This document shows positions 1 through 10,775 of a stretch of DNA of 64,000 nt, piece after piece (position 1 is the stretch's first letter; each line of letters opens with the position of its first letter). The notes beneath the pieces were generated by a model. That model was not told the DNA's origin. It searched no databases and saw only the letters and a program-made list of their open reading frames with translations. Location of the stretch: the NCBI GenBank assembly GCA_021029095.1, contig JAJOHG010000111.1, positions 1 to 64,000 on the forward strand, written 5' to 3'. Made by a program: the position numbers and the translations under genes. This DNA is from Phellopilus nigrolimitatus (taxonomy: Eukaryota > Basidiomycota > Agaricomycetes > Hymenochaetales > Hymenochaetaceae).

Positions 1-813
1 CGAAATTCGCAAAATTCCGGCCCCCAGCCAGTTGATGGCTTATGGCTTTACGCACTGTAGGCGGACGCGGACTTTTTTTTTCAATTCGCAAACTTCACTG
101 TCTTCTTTTGCAGCAAGAAACCGGAAACGGGAACTTTCATAAAAGAGCAGAGGCATATAATTTTGGCTCACTTTCAAACGAGAACTATTTATATCCTCAT
201 CTAAAACAGTGTATGTTTTGGCAAAGAAAATGAGAAATACTATTCGTTTCAGTCTCACGTTGTCACACCTGCTCGACCTTCCGCTCCTCGACTAAATTAC
301 AGTGAGTGGCCTTTGACGATGAATGTGTGCTGACGTGAGTGGTGTGCACTCTGCACGTCGCCAGCCTCGCTGAGCGCGCGCTCCGTCTGGATTTCGAGCG
401 CGTGCTGCAGCTCGGCGTCCCTGGCATGCGTCCTCCTCGACGTGGTCAGCTCACTTCACAGCATGTTTCTCGACATTCGGGATTATCAATGCACTCGAAG
501 AGCTGTGGAAATTCGATGGACACAGTCAGCGAAGGCCGTGCGTGACCCCGAGACGACGAAGAGCCAGCTCGCGAAATGTGTTTCCAACGTGTAACCACTT
601 TGAGTAGCAATTATGTTGATTTCTGTTATTTTCTTCCATGTTTTCATACGACTGCTGTCTCATTCATTCTGGTCACTAGCTTCATACCTCAGAATTCCTG
701 AGCATGCCATCGACTGATAGTACAATATATATCATGTCAATACAAATGTAGAAGTACGGTTCGACAAGCCAAACGAAGTTTTTATATATTTTTCTCCGTC
801 CACACCCTCATGC
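1..813. other. Intergenic, no gene recognised
   Basis: No reading frame here looks coding. Around 345-450 there is a weak reverse-strand resemblance to the last exon of the neighbouring aldo/keto reductase pseudogene (matching stretches around CTGCACGTC and CCTCGACG), which could be an older decayed copy, but it is too diverged to call. Confidence 0.4.
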
Positions 814-2130
814 CTACTCGCCCTTCCATTCATCGAGCGCGATACAGTCGCCTTTAACGGCGGACATGAACTGCTCTGGGTAGCGTGCACCCTGCACGTC
901 TGCGGCCTCGCTCAGCGCCGGATCGCCTTGACTTCTTCGGGCGCGAGCTTCAGCTCCGCGCCGCCTGCGTTTTCCTCGACGCGCTCGACGGAGCGACAAC
1001 CAGGGATCGGAATGACTGAGATTACAAGTTAAGTTGTCAGCAGCGCAGTCTATTCGGGAGAAAATGGATGCGAACAGCTGTCGTGCTCTGCGAGGATCCA
1101 CGCAAGGGTGGACCTGGCTGGGCGTCGCGTTGTATTTATCGGCGATGGCCTTGAGCTTGTCCGACAGGACCAAGTTCTTCGGGAAGTTTTCCTCCGAGAA
1201 GCGCGGCATATAGAGCCGGGAGTCGTCCGCTCCAAAGTCCGCACGCGAGCGGTAGCTGCACAAACAAACGCAGAATGAGAAAACAAAATTCAGTCTTTTG
1301 TAAATATCCTTGAATATGAATCATGATAACCGCGCTCACCGTCCAGAGACAAGCCCGCGCCCGAGCGGGCTGTACGCGACGACCGACACGCCTAGCTCTG
1401 CCGCCGCCTGCACGAATGTGCTCTTCTCGATGTCCAAGCTATACGGGCTGAATTCCATCTGCGCCGCGACGACGCGCGCACCCACGCCCGGCACCGCGCG
1501 TGCGCGCCGGAGCGTGTCCGCGTTGCATTCGCTCAAGCCGAGCCACTTGATCACGCCGGTCTCGAGTGGCGCGCGCAGCGTCTCGAGGACGACCTCAATC
1601 GGCACCGCGGGGTCGACGCGGTGCTGGTAGTAGAGGTCGATGTGGTCTGTGCCCAGGCGGGTGAGCGAACGCTGCAGCGCGTACTTGATGTACGACGGTG
1701 TCGAGACAGGCTCGCCACCACCGTACTTGCCTCCGGGTCGCGCGAGCCGAATTTAGTTGCGAGGAAGATTTCAGACCGCCGCCCGGTGTCGGCGAACCAT
1801 TTCGCGAGCGTCAGCTCGGCTGAAGATAGATGAATGTGCGCATTCAAGCTCAATCAATCATAGATGGACTCATACTAGTGCCATAGATGTCCGCGCAGTC
1901 CCAGAACGTCATTCCTCGATCGGCAGCGTATGTGAGAGTTTTGTAGGCCTCCTCGTCGTCGGTCTTGCCATAGAATGCGCCGATACCTTCATTCGAACGC
2001 CAACTGAGCAATTTCAGATTAAACATGTTTTAGGTAGATACATACCCATAGTCCCGAGCCCAATGGCGCTGACAAGAGGTCCATTTGCACCCAGACGACG
2101 CGTGGATATCTTCTTGAGTGTGGTGGACAT
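814..2130 (-). pseudogene. Aldo/keto reductase pseudogene (three frameshifts)
   Basis: This is a disabled paralogue of the intact aldo/keto reductase at 21350-22652. The start (MSTTLKKISTRR), the exon order and the intron positions match the intact gene; exon 1 is 2130-2046. The catalytic-type segments remain: DCADIYG (Asp, Tyr), LATKFG (Lys) and YYQHRVD (His). Three 1-bp lesions break the frame: a missing G near 1731 after KFGSRDPE, an extra C near 1111 after TPSQV, and a missing G near 935 before the final ALSEAAD segment. The fourth intron donor is GC rather than GT, and the last codon before the stop is lost. Three independent lesions make sequencing error an unlikely explanation. The TATA element and start codon are preserved, so it may still be transcribed (inference). 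Confidence 0.85.
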
Positions 2131-2185
2131 GGTGAGAACGGCTTTGGAACAAAGGAGATACATTTGAGACCTCATGCCAGATAGC

Positions 2186-2192
2186 TTATATA
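2186..2192 (-). promoter_or_regulatory. TATA box of the aldo/keto reductase pseudogene
   Basis: TATATAA on the reverse strand, 56 bp upstream of the ATG at 2130. The surrounding motif (CTCTATATAAGCTATCTGG on the reverse strand) is shared with the promoter of the intact paralogue at 21286, so the duplication included the promoter. Confidence 0.6.
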
Positions 2193-2929
2193 GAGAATCC
2201 GTGGGTATTTTCAGTCGCCACTTCCATGCCGGCCGTAAGTCTTGGGCGACGTCAGCGCCAACGGAAGCGCATTGACTAAAGCCTTTCCATCAAGCCGATC
2301 TGTAAGACTAGACTTCTTGCTGATGAAGCGCATTGCATTCTAGGACCTACAATCCCGAAGTGGATGGTCATGACTCATGAGTATGAGGAGAGAGGTTTGG
2401 TTCGACAGGCACGCATCCGTAAGGCTGTTTCTCGAGCCAAAAACGGCGGAGTGCATGTCCTGAATGTTTCGAATGAGAAAAAAAAGCCGATGAGTAGAAC
2501 TACTAGAACCTAAACGGACTGGTAATTGACGATGACGATTGACTGAAAGTAGGCAAAGCCGGCGTCGTCGTCACGTCGACACAAAGTCTGCGAAATGTTT
2601 AGATGGGGCCGAAGTATCTCTGGAAAATATAGCCAGTTCCATACCTAAAGGTTATTAAAAGAAACCGGTGATGTTGCGCGTTCCCCTGCTAAGGAGGTGA
2701 CAGACCTTTGAGTACGTTCGCAATCGCAGACTCGACGCAGAGTTCAGTAAGGGGGAAAAAAGAAAGTCACGTGCCAGAATGCTAGTCGTGCGTGAGGCCG
2801 ACAGCGGTCGCAGCGATTCTTTCCTACTCTCGAGCTCTATTAATACCAATATTGACAAAACGATTCGCTCAATATGTGTCGTGATCTGTTCACGTGCAGA
2901 GCTTAGGACATCAGAAAGGAGCACTTTCG
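2193..2929. other. Intergenic, no gene recognised
   Basis: Between the aldo/keto reductase pseudogene and the NOL8 fragment. I see no conserved coding segment, repeat or RNA gene. From about 2660 the sequence leads into the NOL8-like duplicated segment. Confidence 0.4.
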
Positions 2930-3690
2930 GATTCACGCCGCTGTGTTGGTGCGATCCAGAGGCCTGGAGAAGCGAGTATCTCAAAGGCGTCGCACTTGAG
3001 GGTACGAGCGGGCGAACCCTGCTGAGAAACCAGCAAGGAAGATGGATCCAGGTCCCGCTCTTTTGCATCTGTAGAAGAACCTGCTGTGACAGACCAGCGC
3101 AAACCGCTGTCCCTTGCTCCTCCTCCGCCCTTCACAACGCAACCCGCCTCAGACCGGACGAGCGCGATTGTCTTTGCTCGAGACAATCTTCGGGAAAGAT
3201 GGAAGAGCGGACTGGGGCGCCGCGACAGGACTTGGCGGCGGGGACGACGGCATCAAATACGTCCCGATGGCGTCTGACTCGGAAGACACGGCGATGGATG
3301 GTTGCGAAGGGCAAATGCAGCCTTCCTAAACGTCGCGACGTGAAGGCCCCACGCCTCAGGTCCAGCTGAAGAAGCTCAAGGACATGTTCGTGCCTCGCGC
3401 AGAGGACGGTGGGTCCCTTCATCTTTTTTAAGATGTATTACCATGTAGCTCATCCTATTTGACTTAAAGCCGCCTTCTCATCCTCGGTAACTTCGACCTC
3501 GACCTGGAGCTCGACAACGCGTTCGAGGCGCCCTTTGCACCAGCTCCCACACCATACAGACCCACCTTCACTTCTACCCACTCGTCCCCTCATTCAGCGC
3601 TCAGTACCCCCACTGTGCTTGCGCCTGCACTTGACACGAATATGCCGCTCTTCTTTCCGCGCTTCTTTTCCCCAGAGTAAGAGAGGAAGA
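2930..3690 (+). pseudogene. Decayed fragment of the NOL8-like gene
   Basis: This stretch matches the middle and C-terminal part of the intact NOL8-like gene at 29258-31057, but lies on the opposite strand. Recognisable remnants are EAWRSEYLKGVALEGTSGRT, the acidic region DSEDTAMDGCEGQMQPS, QLKKLKDMFVPRAEDG, the following intron (GT at about 3410), and in the last exon LELDNAFEAPFAPAP and LDTNMPLFFPRFFSPE. The N-terminal RRM and the C-terminal basic tail are absent. Stop codons and frame changes interrupt it (for example a stop after CSLP near 3329), so no full product is possible. It is one of several broken duplicates in the left part of the window. Confidence 0.8.
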
Positions 3691-4424
3691 TAAAGCTAGC
3701 TTGCGTCACGTGCAATGTCGGCAGCGGCGCGACTCGAGGCTTTTGTATTCGTTGATTTTATGTACCATCGTCAGAAAAGGAGTCGCTTCAATGTGCTCTG
3801 GGTCCTTTTTCGCTCGCAGAACTCACGGCAATGTCTCAGCGAACCTTTGGCTTAGGCTGCTTCAATTTCGTATCCGCAATAGGCATGCTGGAACTGGATT
3901 CCATGTGAGCGGACGAACGTCTGTTGCTTGCTGTCCATAGACATTGATATCCGAAATCGAGGTTGATATTGTCTAATCGTCATCAACTTGCTGACAAGAC
4001 TTGAAAGTGGATGCAGCGATGCACGCGATATGATCTCGGGTTCTGGGTTCTGTATTTCTTTCCGAATAAAATGAAATAAAACCCCGTATGCTCGACTAGG
4101 AACATAAACAGACTTTGTGCCGTCGTGCTGCCCCTCAACCGGTTCTGAGCGAACATTAAGCAGATGACTCTTGGCGTTGTGCGTCGAGCGGAGAGCGTCA
4201 GGAGTGCGCTTATAGACTGAGACCATATTCTTCTCCAAGGACTGCGATACCGCCCCCGAAGGATCAACTTAGACTGCCTCTAGAAAAGAAGTGCTTGCTC
4301 AAACTCATATGTTAATTGTGTGATTGCATAGAAATGTAGCATACTCTCTCGATCTCGATCTCTATTATACATTATTGCGTCCAGGAAAGAAGAAAAAGCT
4401 CGTCTACTATATTTGATCCGGAGT
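3691..4424. other. Intergenic, no gene recognised
   Basis: Short open frames occur on the reverse strand (3852-4238 and 3983-4267), but they lack recognisable motifs, splice structure or homologues elsewhere in the window. This is the 3' flank of the M28 peptidase gene. Confidence 0.4.
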
Positions 4425-7400
4425 CTAGATGACAGCGACGCCGCCGACGCACCCGAGCAGCGTAACGTCGACCGTGCCCTGCGCGTGGTCCTCCAGCCAG
4501 CCGTCAAGCGCCTCGAACAGCGCCATCGCGCGCCCGCCCTGCGCCTTCTCGCGCGCCTTGCCGGGCCACATCGCCGTCTCCTGCACCCCGACGAAGTTGA
4601 CCTGCAGCCCGCCGGGCGGCGCCGCGTCCCCCAGGCGCACGACGAGGTCGATCGACCACTCGTCCTCCCCGTAGAACGACGCCTCCTTGACGAAGTGCCG
4701 CGTGTGCTCCGCCGGCGGAGAGTCGTCGAGGCTCCACGAGAGAACGTGCGCGTCGAACGCGATCGCTGGACCGTCGCAAAGAACATAATCAGCAAAAGAA
4801 GAAAGGGAAGGGAAGAGAGTATAGATAACGCACTCGTCCAGATGATCCCAGGATGACGCACGACGAGTGTGAGCGCGCGTGTCCCCGCGGCAGAGTCGAC
4901 GATGTCGCGCGCCGCCTCGACATGGAAGCGGCCGTCCGCATACGCGGACACATGCGGCGCGAGCGCGATCTCGTACGGCGAGAGGAACTGTTGGGCATAT
5001 TCAGATTTAGGCGTTGACGAAAAAGAAAGGGCGACACTTACGGCGGAGAATGGGTAGAGCACGTCCCAGTCGCCGTTGTACTCATGCATGTCCACCTTCT
5101 CTGCCACCGTCGCGTTGCCGTTGCCGACCGCGCTCGCGCCGACGAACGCCGCGATGTCCTGCACGAGCGCGTCGAACCCGGGGGCAGGGTCGGACGTGCC
5201 GACGCCGAGGGAGACCGCGTTCGTCGTGATCTGTCCGACATATCAGCATCCGTGTCGATACAACCAAAGGCAGGAACGAGAAGGAGGATAAGGCGCTTAC
5301 GTTCTCGTTATAGATCACGAAAACGCGCTTGGGATGCATCGCGTCGAACGGCGCGCGCAGCGCGAACACGAGCACCGCCGCGCCTGTCGCGAGCGCTGAG
5401 ACTTTCGCCGCACGCGACAAGAACTGCGGCCCGAAGCGCTGTACAAAGGGCAGCGCGAGCGGGAAGAGGTACGAGCCGGAGACGGCAACGATTGATGCGA
5501 TGATGTGATCAGCGGGGGAGTCCTGTACGTGCAAACATTAGTTGTTAAAGATGAGAACGCAGCGAAGAGGACAGAAGACGTACAGCACCCATCCGGCCTG
5601 TCTGCAGAAAACAGAAAGCTTGAGCAAGTCGTTCATGGAGACGGAAGGACGAGACTCACGAGCGGCACGAAAATATCAGACACACTCCAGAAGAGCTCCG
5701 TGCCGAAAAGGAGCGGGGCAGCCTGGCCGAGCGCATAGGCACCCAGCCCCATGCGCCCTTGCCCACCACCGCCGAGTGCCGCGTCGAGCGCGAGCCCCGC
5801 GAAGAATGAGCAGCCGGAGAGGAAGAAGAGCGCGGCGGAGCCAAAACCCGCGGACTGCACGCCGACGGCCAGCCCCGCATGCGCAAAGAGCTGCGCCGCA
5901 AAGAGGGTGCGCTCGTTCAGGCGCAGGCGCGGGGCGAGCACGGCGGAGGATGCGAGAGCGCCTGTTTTCGTTGTTTTCGTTAGCGTAGTATTGGGCTGGA
6001 TAGAAAGGGTGCGACTTGCCTGCGAGGGCCGCTGGTCCGTAGAGCAGGAGACAACTGTATTCGGTGCGGAACCAGCTAAGCGGCGCATGGAGGGCATGTA
6101 CCATGAAGAGGGCGACGATATTCGCGCTGGCCAGTGCGGAGAAGAGAGCGGCGCCGACGAGGGCGACGCCTTTCAGGATGCCAAGAATGTTCGCGCTTTG
6201 CGCGGCGACGAGAAGGACGCTGGACGCGAGGAGGACGAGGTGCAGCGCGGTGGCGGTCGCGAAGCTGTATTGCACAAAAAAGGCGTTGAGGAACGAGAAG
6301 TAAACGGTGGTGGGGCGCGAGTAGCCCGTGGTGAGCTCGGGCAGCGGGGAGTCGGGCGAGGAGAGGAAGCGCAAAAGGGCAAGCGCGTTGTCACCCATGT
6401 GCTGCGCGACGCCGGGTTCGATGTAGTTCACGGTGTCCTTACGCGTGTGGTAAAAGTACGAGTGGCCGACGACGGCCATGTCGAGTCCGGTGACGTCGAG
6501 GTAGAGCTCGAACTGGCGGAAGTCGGTGTCGGACATGAGCACGCCGGACGAGAAGATGTCGTTCGCGACGACGGTGCCGTACGGACGGGGGACGCGCGCG
6601 TACGCGTCGACCATCTGCGCGCTCGTCGCCTGGAAGAGCAGCTCGGGGCCGGTGGACCCCGCCGCCTCGAGGTTGATCGCGGCGCGCACGGAGCCGCGCA
6701 CGGGGTGCTGCGTCGCGAAGAGGTGCGAGCCGTCCTGGAGCGACTCCTCGGCGTTGTTCCAGAGAAGCACAAGCGCGTGCGCGGGCGACCAGTGCGGGGT
6801 GCGCACGAGCGTGCGGGCGGCCTCGAGGAGAATGCCGGCGGCCAGGGCGTCGTCGGCGGCGCCGGGGGAGGGGAGAGTGGAGTCAAGATGCGCGTTGGCG
6901 AGTACGGCGTGCTGCTTTCCTTCCTCGGTGCCGTTGGAAATGCGGACGACGATGTTGGTGAGGCGGACGTAGGTCTTGTAGAGGCGCTTGCCGAGGATGT
7001 CGAAGCGGTGGGAGCCGCTGCCCTGCTGGTGCCAGACCTCACACTCGAGTTGGCGGCCGGGCTCGGCGCGGACGGCGTCGTCGCAGAGGGCCTTGAGGGC
7101 GTGGGCCTGACCGAGCATCCAAGCGTCGGCGCGCGCGTGTTCGCGCGTGCCAACGGTGCGGAAGCCGATTTCTTCAGAGAGGTGGCGAGTGTGTGCGAGC
7201 ACGGCGTGCTCGGAGAGCTGCGGAGTGTGCGCGGCATCGTACTCATCTACAAGCGGCGCGGGTAACGCTGTGCGACACGGCTGGTCAACATCTGTTATAT
7301 AACCTTGGACGCGGACGGGCGCTCACCGTAGTGTCGCCAAATGGAGACCGCGGGCAGGCCGAGGAGCAGCGGCGACAACGCGAGCAGCGAGCGGAAGAAG

Positions 7401-7426
7401 CCCCAGCGTCGTTGACTCGAAGGCAT
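4425..7426 (-). CDS. PFF1: M28 membrane metallopeptidase, PFF1/ERMP1-like
   Basis: Predicted zinc aminopeptidase of family M28, of the vacuolar/ER membrane protease type. The eight-exon model is: 7426-7327, 7267-6020, 5961-5660, 5601-5584, 5522-5301, 5230-5042, 4987-4834, 4765-4425. It gives 857 aa with every phase matching; intron 2 uses a GC donor. A hydrophobic N-terminal anchor (LLALSPLLLGLPAVSIW) precedes the lumenal peptidase domain. Likely metal and catalytic residues are His160 and Asp162 (NAHLDST), Asp172 (GAADDALA), Glu207/Glu208 (NNAEESL), Glu234 (NLEAAG) and His307 (YHTRKDT). Several hydrophobic segments follow (about 330-660), then a soluble C-terminal domain, as in the PFF1 family. 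The 18-bp micro-exon encodes TGRMGA, which fits the family's conserved loop. The physiological substrate of this family is not established. Confidence 0.9.
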
Positions 7427-7764
7427 GGCGAACGGCGCTCAATGTCGAGAGGCCAAGTTCCTGTTTACTTCCGTCGGTACTTGAGCGGATACGTCGTGAA
7501 TGTTGTGGTGCGACGTCGAGCACGACCTCCGCATTGGGCACGCGTACGCCTCCGTATTTTCGCCTGTTGTACCGTACATACAAAGCTACTTTTCGTTGAT
7601 TAAAATTTACAGAACAATTGTCAACCATACTGACAGTACTGTATGGAAATGTAGAGAGATTCTGTTCTCAGAAAAAAAAAATGAAAAAAAGATTCATGAA
7701 AACAAGGATCTTGTCACGATACAAGTCCTTTACACCACGTGACACCATCACAAACGTGTCAGAG
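7427..7764. other. 5' flank of the M28 peptidase gene
   Basis: Short region upstream of the peptidase ATG. It ends in an A-rich tract near 7672-7690 that abuts the truncated repeat copy. No gene is visible. Confidence 0.4.
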
Positions 7765-8700
7765 ATTCCCTGAGCCTGACATAAGGGTACAAAGAGAAGC
7801 CCACTTGAATGCCTCTCGATGGCCGATGCGTAAAAAAAAAGACGCGTATGCGAGATTATTGTATGTATGTACATTGTCGATGCGCTAGTGATGGTGCGGC
7901 GTCGGGGGTGGGGGCGGGTTGATACAGGGCGGTACATACAGGGCGGTACATACAGGTGTGCTACAGTTTGTACAAGTGTTTGGGGGATGGCGATGGAGAT
8001 GATGCTAGGTGCTGGATGGGATGGAGACAGACAGACAGATAAGAAACAACAGACGAGACAAACAAGACAGACAGAAAGATAGAAACAGATAGAGAGAAAG
8101 ATTAGACGGAAAGAAATGGGAGAGAAATGGGAGAGAAACGGAAATATGCGGTTGTGCGGTTGTGTGGTTGTTATTGCAGCGTGAAGTGGTTCGTGGCGAT
8201 TGCGAGTGCGAGTGCGAGTGCGAGTGCGAATGCTGGTTCTGAGTGCGGATGCGTGATTGCTGCGTGCGGCCCGAGAGTAAGATGACGTAAGTAGTCGCAA
8301 AGTGGTTCCGCGACAGCAACGGCGCGTGCACAGGGACCCTATGCTGCACGCCCTAGGCCCTCCAGGACGACTGGGACACGCACGCGGGCGCGAGCGCAGG
8401 CGCGGCCTCCGAAAGCACCGGCGCCCGCGCCACGCCGCCCTTTTTCCCCGCTGAAGACGCGCCTTTGCCAGCGGCAGCGTCGGCATCCGCGCTTGCGTCT
8501 CTCATCTTTCGTCGGAAGTACGTGTACGTGTGCGGGTACGGGTGTGGGTGTGGGTGCTGGCGAGCTGCATTGATAATTATTTATTTTCTGTTATGTGTTC
8601 TGGACGACTGGATATGGCAGGAGGAGATGTCGTCGGATGCGCCGCGCGCAATCGCATGCTCGCGCGCACTCGTATGTCTGTGACAAATATAAATAAGCTC
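7765..8700 (-). repeat. Truncated third copy of the AT-hook gene repeat unit
   Basis: This segment runs in the same direction as the copy at 23147-28110. It shares the 3' flank of the AT-hook gene (CACTTGAATGCCTCTCGATG, then TACATTGTCG, then the AGACAGACAGATAAGAAA tract, then GCGATTGCGAGTGCG). Near 8400-8530 it keeps a decayed piece of the coding end, including the CTCATCTTTCGTCGGA stretch that corresponds to the AT-hook neighbourhood. Most of the gene is deleted. From about 8565 to 8700 it joins another end fragment of the same family, which is also present inverted at 17555-17745. No product is expected. Confidence 0.75.
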
Positions 8701-8900
8701 ACTTGATTCCTCCCACTTGCTTCCCGAGCCCCCTCTCTTTATTGTTCCGCCCTTTTCCCGTAGCGTTAAAGCTGCTCTCTGCCGCCAGAAAGCCCACTAG
8801 TATAAAAACTGTCTTTATTCCTCTGGCCGGCGCAGTATGCAGTATGCTTTCTGACACTATAATGAACTATTTCTACTTTTACTTATTAGCTCGTTAAACT
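8701..8900. other. Spacer between repeat fragments
   Basis: AT-moderate spacer with no recognisable gene. It leads into the CpG-poor block that begins around 8880. Confidence 0.35.
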
Positions 8901-9050
8901 AGCTTACTGTGTACTAAGTTAGTTTGCAATATGATAGGGCATTTGCATACCATGCAAATGACTGAGCTTACTGTGTACTAGGTTAGTTTGCAAATGATAA
9001 GATATTTGCATACCGTGCAAATGACTGAGCTTACTGTGCACTAGCTGTAC
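8901..9050 (+). repeat. Tandem repeat of 63-64 bp with octamer palindromes
   Basis: The unit AGCTTACTGTG...ATGACTG starts at 8901, 8965 and 9028, giving about 2.3 copies. Each full unit holds an inverted pair of the octamer ATTTGCAT/ATGCAAAT separated by ACC; in the second unit one arm has changed (GTGCAAAT). It lies about 800 bp upstream of the orphan gene of element copy 1. Confidence 0.75.
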
Positions 9051-9221
9051 TACTGTAAGGCCATTGTGCGGATCTGTCTCACTAAGCTACAATATGTACA
9101 AGAATGGATGATGCAAGTAATTTATGATGATGCACATTGAGCCTAATGATCAACCTCTTATGAGATTCCATGTATGTGTGCCTATAGTGCTTTAAGCAAC
9201 TATGAGAGAAAGAGAGAGATA

Positions 9222-9246
9222 GTGTGTGTGTGTGTGTTTGTGTGTG
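9222..9246 (+). repeat. GT microsatellite
   Basis: A run of GT dinucleotides with one TTTG interruption, inside the CpG-poor upstream region of the orphan gene. The equivalent region of copy 2 (about 27965-28000) is CA-rich but less regular. Confidence 0.8.
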
Positions 9247-9532
9247 ACTCAGCATGGTCAGGCAAGCACAAATGCACCTATTCTTCTGTGCAAAACTGGT
9301 GTGTGCACAATGCTGGCCACAATGCTTGTGTATTTTTTTCTGAGAAACTAATCATCCAGCCTCTGGCAATGGAAACATGTTCTCTGCTGTCAGGGTGTAT
9401 TTCCCCCTCTCTTTGCATTGTGGGTGTGTGTGCAATTTACACACTCTGATCAACTGGTGCAATGTTTGCTGTGGATGAAAGATTTTTGCCCCAATGCAAA
9501 TGTGATTAAGTGCAATGTCGGGGGTGCAGCAC

Positions 9533-9540
9533 TATATAAA
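9533..9540 (+). promoter_or_regulatory. TATA box of the orphan gene, copy 1
   Basis: TATATAAA inside the block GCAGCACTATATAAACCTGCC. The same block occurs inverted at 27078-27085 in front of the copy 2 orphan gene, although upstream sequence has diverged. A leader rich in ACAAAAAC follows, typical of fungal 5' UTRs. Confidence 0.7.
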
Positions 9541-9724
9541 CCTGCCCATTCTGCTGCTTTCAGAGCATCAGGACACACACTCACATACAGCACAAAAACA
9601 AAAACAACAACAAAAACCCACAACAATCTCAAGAATGTGAGTGTCTCTTATTAAAGCCCAAATCTGCTTTGTGAATTTATACCTTTGGCTGCCCAGAGTG
9701 CCCAGAATTACATCTCAAGAACAG

Positions 9725-10243
9725 TTTGACCCAGAATCTCTCTATCTTGGTTTTGGGGAAATGGTCCGGCGTGGCACCAGGAAAGTGTTGATAATAGCAA
9801 CAGGAACTTCACAGCAAAACTCATACACTGTGTCTTTGGTTACATTTGTACCCTTTGATGTGAGGGCATATGGATTGTTTAAAGGGAAGGGCATGATCAT
9901 TAAGGACGAGTGCGGCAGTGATGTTCAGCTGAACTATGCCTTCAAGCTCAACCATAATGAAAAAGGACTTGACATACTGGCAAAAGGCGTCACTCACAAG
10001 TATGATGTTGAATTTTCCTCTTTCACTGAATGGTTTGCCCACTTCCTCCGCTTGCCGTCTGTTTCCCAATATGCATTGGAAATCAACATAGACAATATGG
10101 CCAATAATATGGCAGAGACGATTGCAGGCAAGGTATATAGGCGTGGGATTCAAGATCCTGGCAGAGGGCCACGTATCTGCACACTGTATGATTTTGTGCA
10201 TAACATGCTCCGTATGGAAATAAGAGAAATGGGTAAAGCATGA
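9725..10243 (+). CDS. Orphan protein of the gene-pair unit, copy 1 (main exon)
   Basis: I do not recognise this family. The open frame runs from upstream of 9641 to the TGA at 10243. A likely intron starts at the GTGAGT at 9637 and ends in an AG shortly before 9725 (CAAGAACAG), so only the main exon is given. No ATG precedes it in frame; the first in-frame ATG is 9761 (MVRRGTRK), so the 5' end is unresolved. The product starts FDPESLYLGFG and contains LNYAFKLN, WFAHFLRLPSV, IAGKVYRRG and TLYDFVHNML. It aligns along its whole length with the copy 2 protein (26386-26925) at roughly one third identity by eye, with both frames kept open, which supports a real coding gene. No signal peptide, helix or catalytic motif is evident. 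Codons are strikingly poor in CpG compared with the neighbouring AT-hook gene. Confidence 0.6.
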   Translation, partial: FDPESLYLGFGEMVRRGTRKVLIIATGTSQQNSYTVSLVTFVPFDVRAYGLFKGKGMIIKDECGSDVQLNYAFKLNHNEKGLDILAKGVTHKYDVEFSSFTEWFAHFLRLPSVSQYALEINIDNMANNMAETIAGKVYRRGIQDPGRGPRICTLYDFVHNMLRMEIREMGKA

Positions 10244-10569
10244 CCAGACAGTTTTTTGTAGTCCGATAGGCTCGTTTCTATATATGATGATTTGCATTTT
10301 TTTTTTACACATTGAGTGTTTTTTTTTGCTCGAGGGGGGACGCATGTTCGCATACACAAAGAATGGCTTTTGTAGCGGCTGCATCTCTTGTCCCCCGTTT
10401 ATTTGGGTGCTTCCTGAGTTTTGCGAGCCACACAGCACACAAAGGCAGACAAAGGCCCAGCCAGACGGCCTTCGACGCCCCGATGAAGCCACGATCGCCC
10501 GATACGGACACGCGCGCCACCGATTATTGCTGTGGCGCAAGCAAGCGCGTCTGGGCCGGAGCCAGGCTT

Positions 10570-10634
10570 CCTTTGTGGCCTTTGGCTCCTTTGTGCGTCT
10601 GTGGCTCCTTTGTGGCAGCCGCCCGCCATATAAA
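10570..10634 (+). promoter_or_regulatory. AT-hook gene promoter: three CCTTTGTG sites and a TATA box
   Basis: CCTTTGTG occurs at 10570, 10588 and 10607, spaced 18-19 bp, followed by TATAAA at 10629-10634. Two more ACAAAGG sites lie at about 10439 and 10449. The triplet and its spacing are conserved in copy 2 (25661-25726). CTTTGT is the core recognised by HMG-box factors of the SOX/MATA-HMG type (known); regulation by such a factor here is inference. Confidence 0.6.
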
Positions 10635-10775
10635 CCCCCGCGGCCACCCCGGGGTGCGGCACACCCACCCACTCACCTAGCTGCGCGCGCGTCCACATAC
10701 CGCTCGTCCCCGTATACTCACTTCCCTCGCCACCGATTTGCAAAGGGACTCTGTCTGTTTCTGTCGACCGACGCG

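Noticed and set aside
345..450. Possible second decayed aldo/keto reductase last exon
   Set aside because: Only a few short matches in GC-rich sequence; not separable from chance without an alignment score.
814..2130. Reading the three frameshifts as sequencing errors
   Set aside because: Three separate 1-bp lesions, a changed donor and a lost codon occur here, while the equally GC-rich paralogue and the other long genes show none.
5751..7265. A 504-residue open frame on the forward strand
   Set aside because: It is the antisense shadow of the M28 peptidase exon, whose codon use and conserved metal ligands are on the reverse strand. The forward frame is a repetitive Glu/Gly/Val/Arg-rich sequence without motifs.
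9641..9724. Extending the orphan gene upstream to 9641
   Set aside because: The codon there is GTG, lying just inside a likely GTGAGT intron, and the region is not conserved with copy 2 at protein level.
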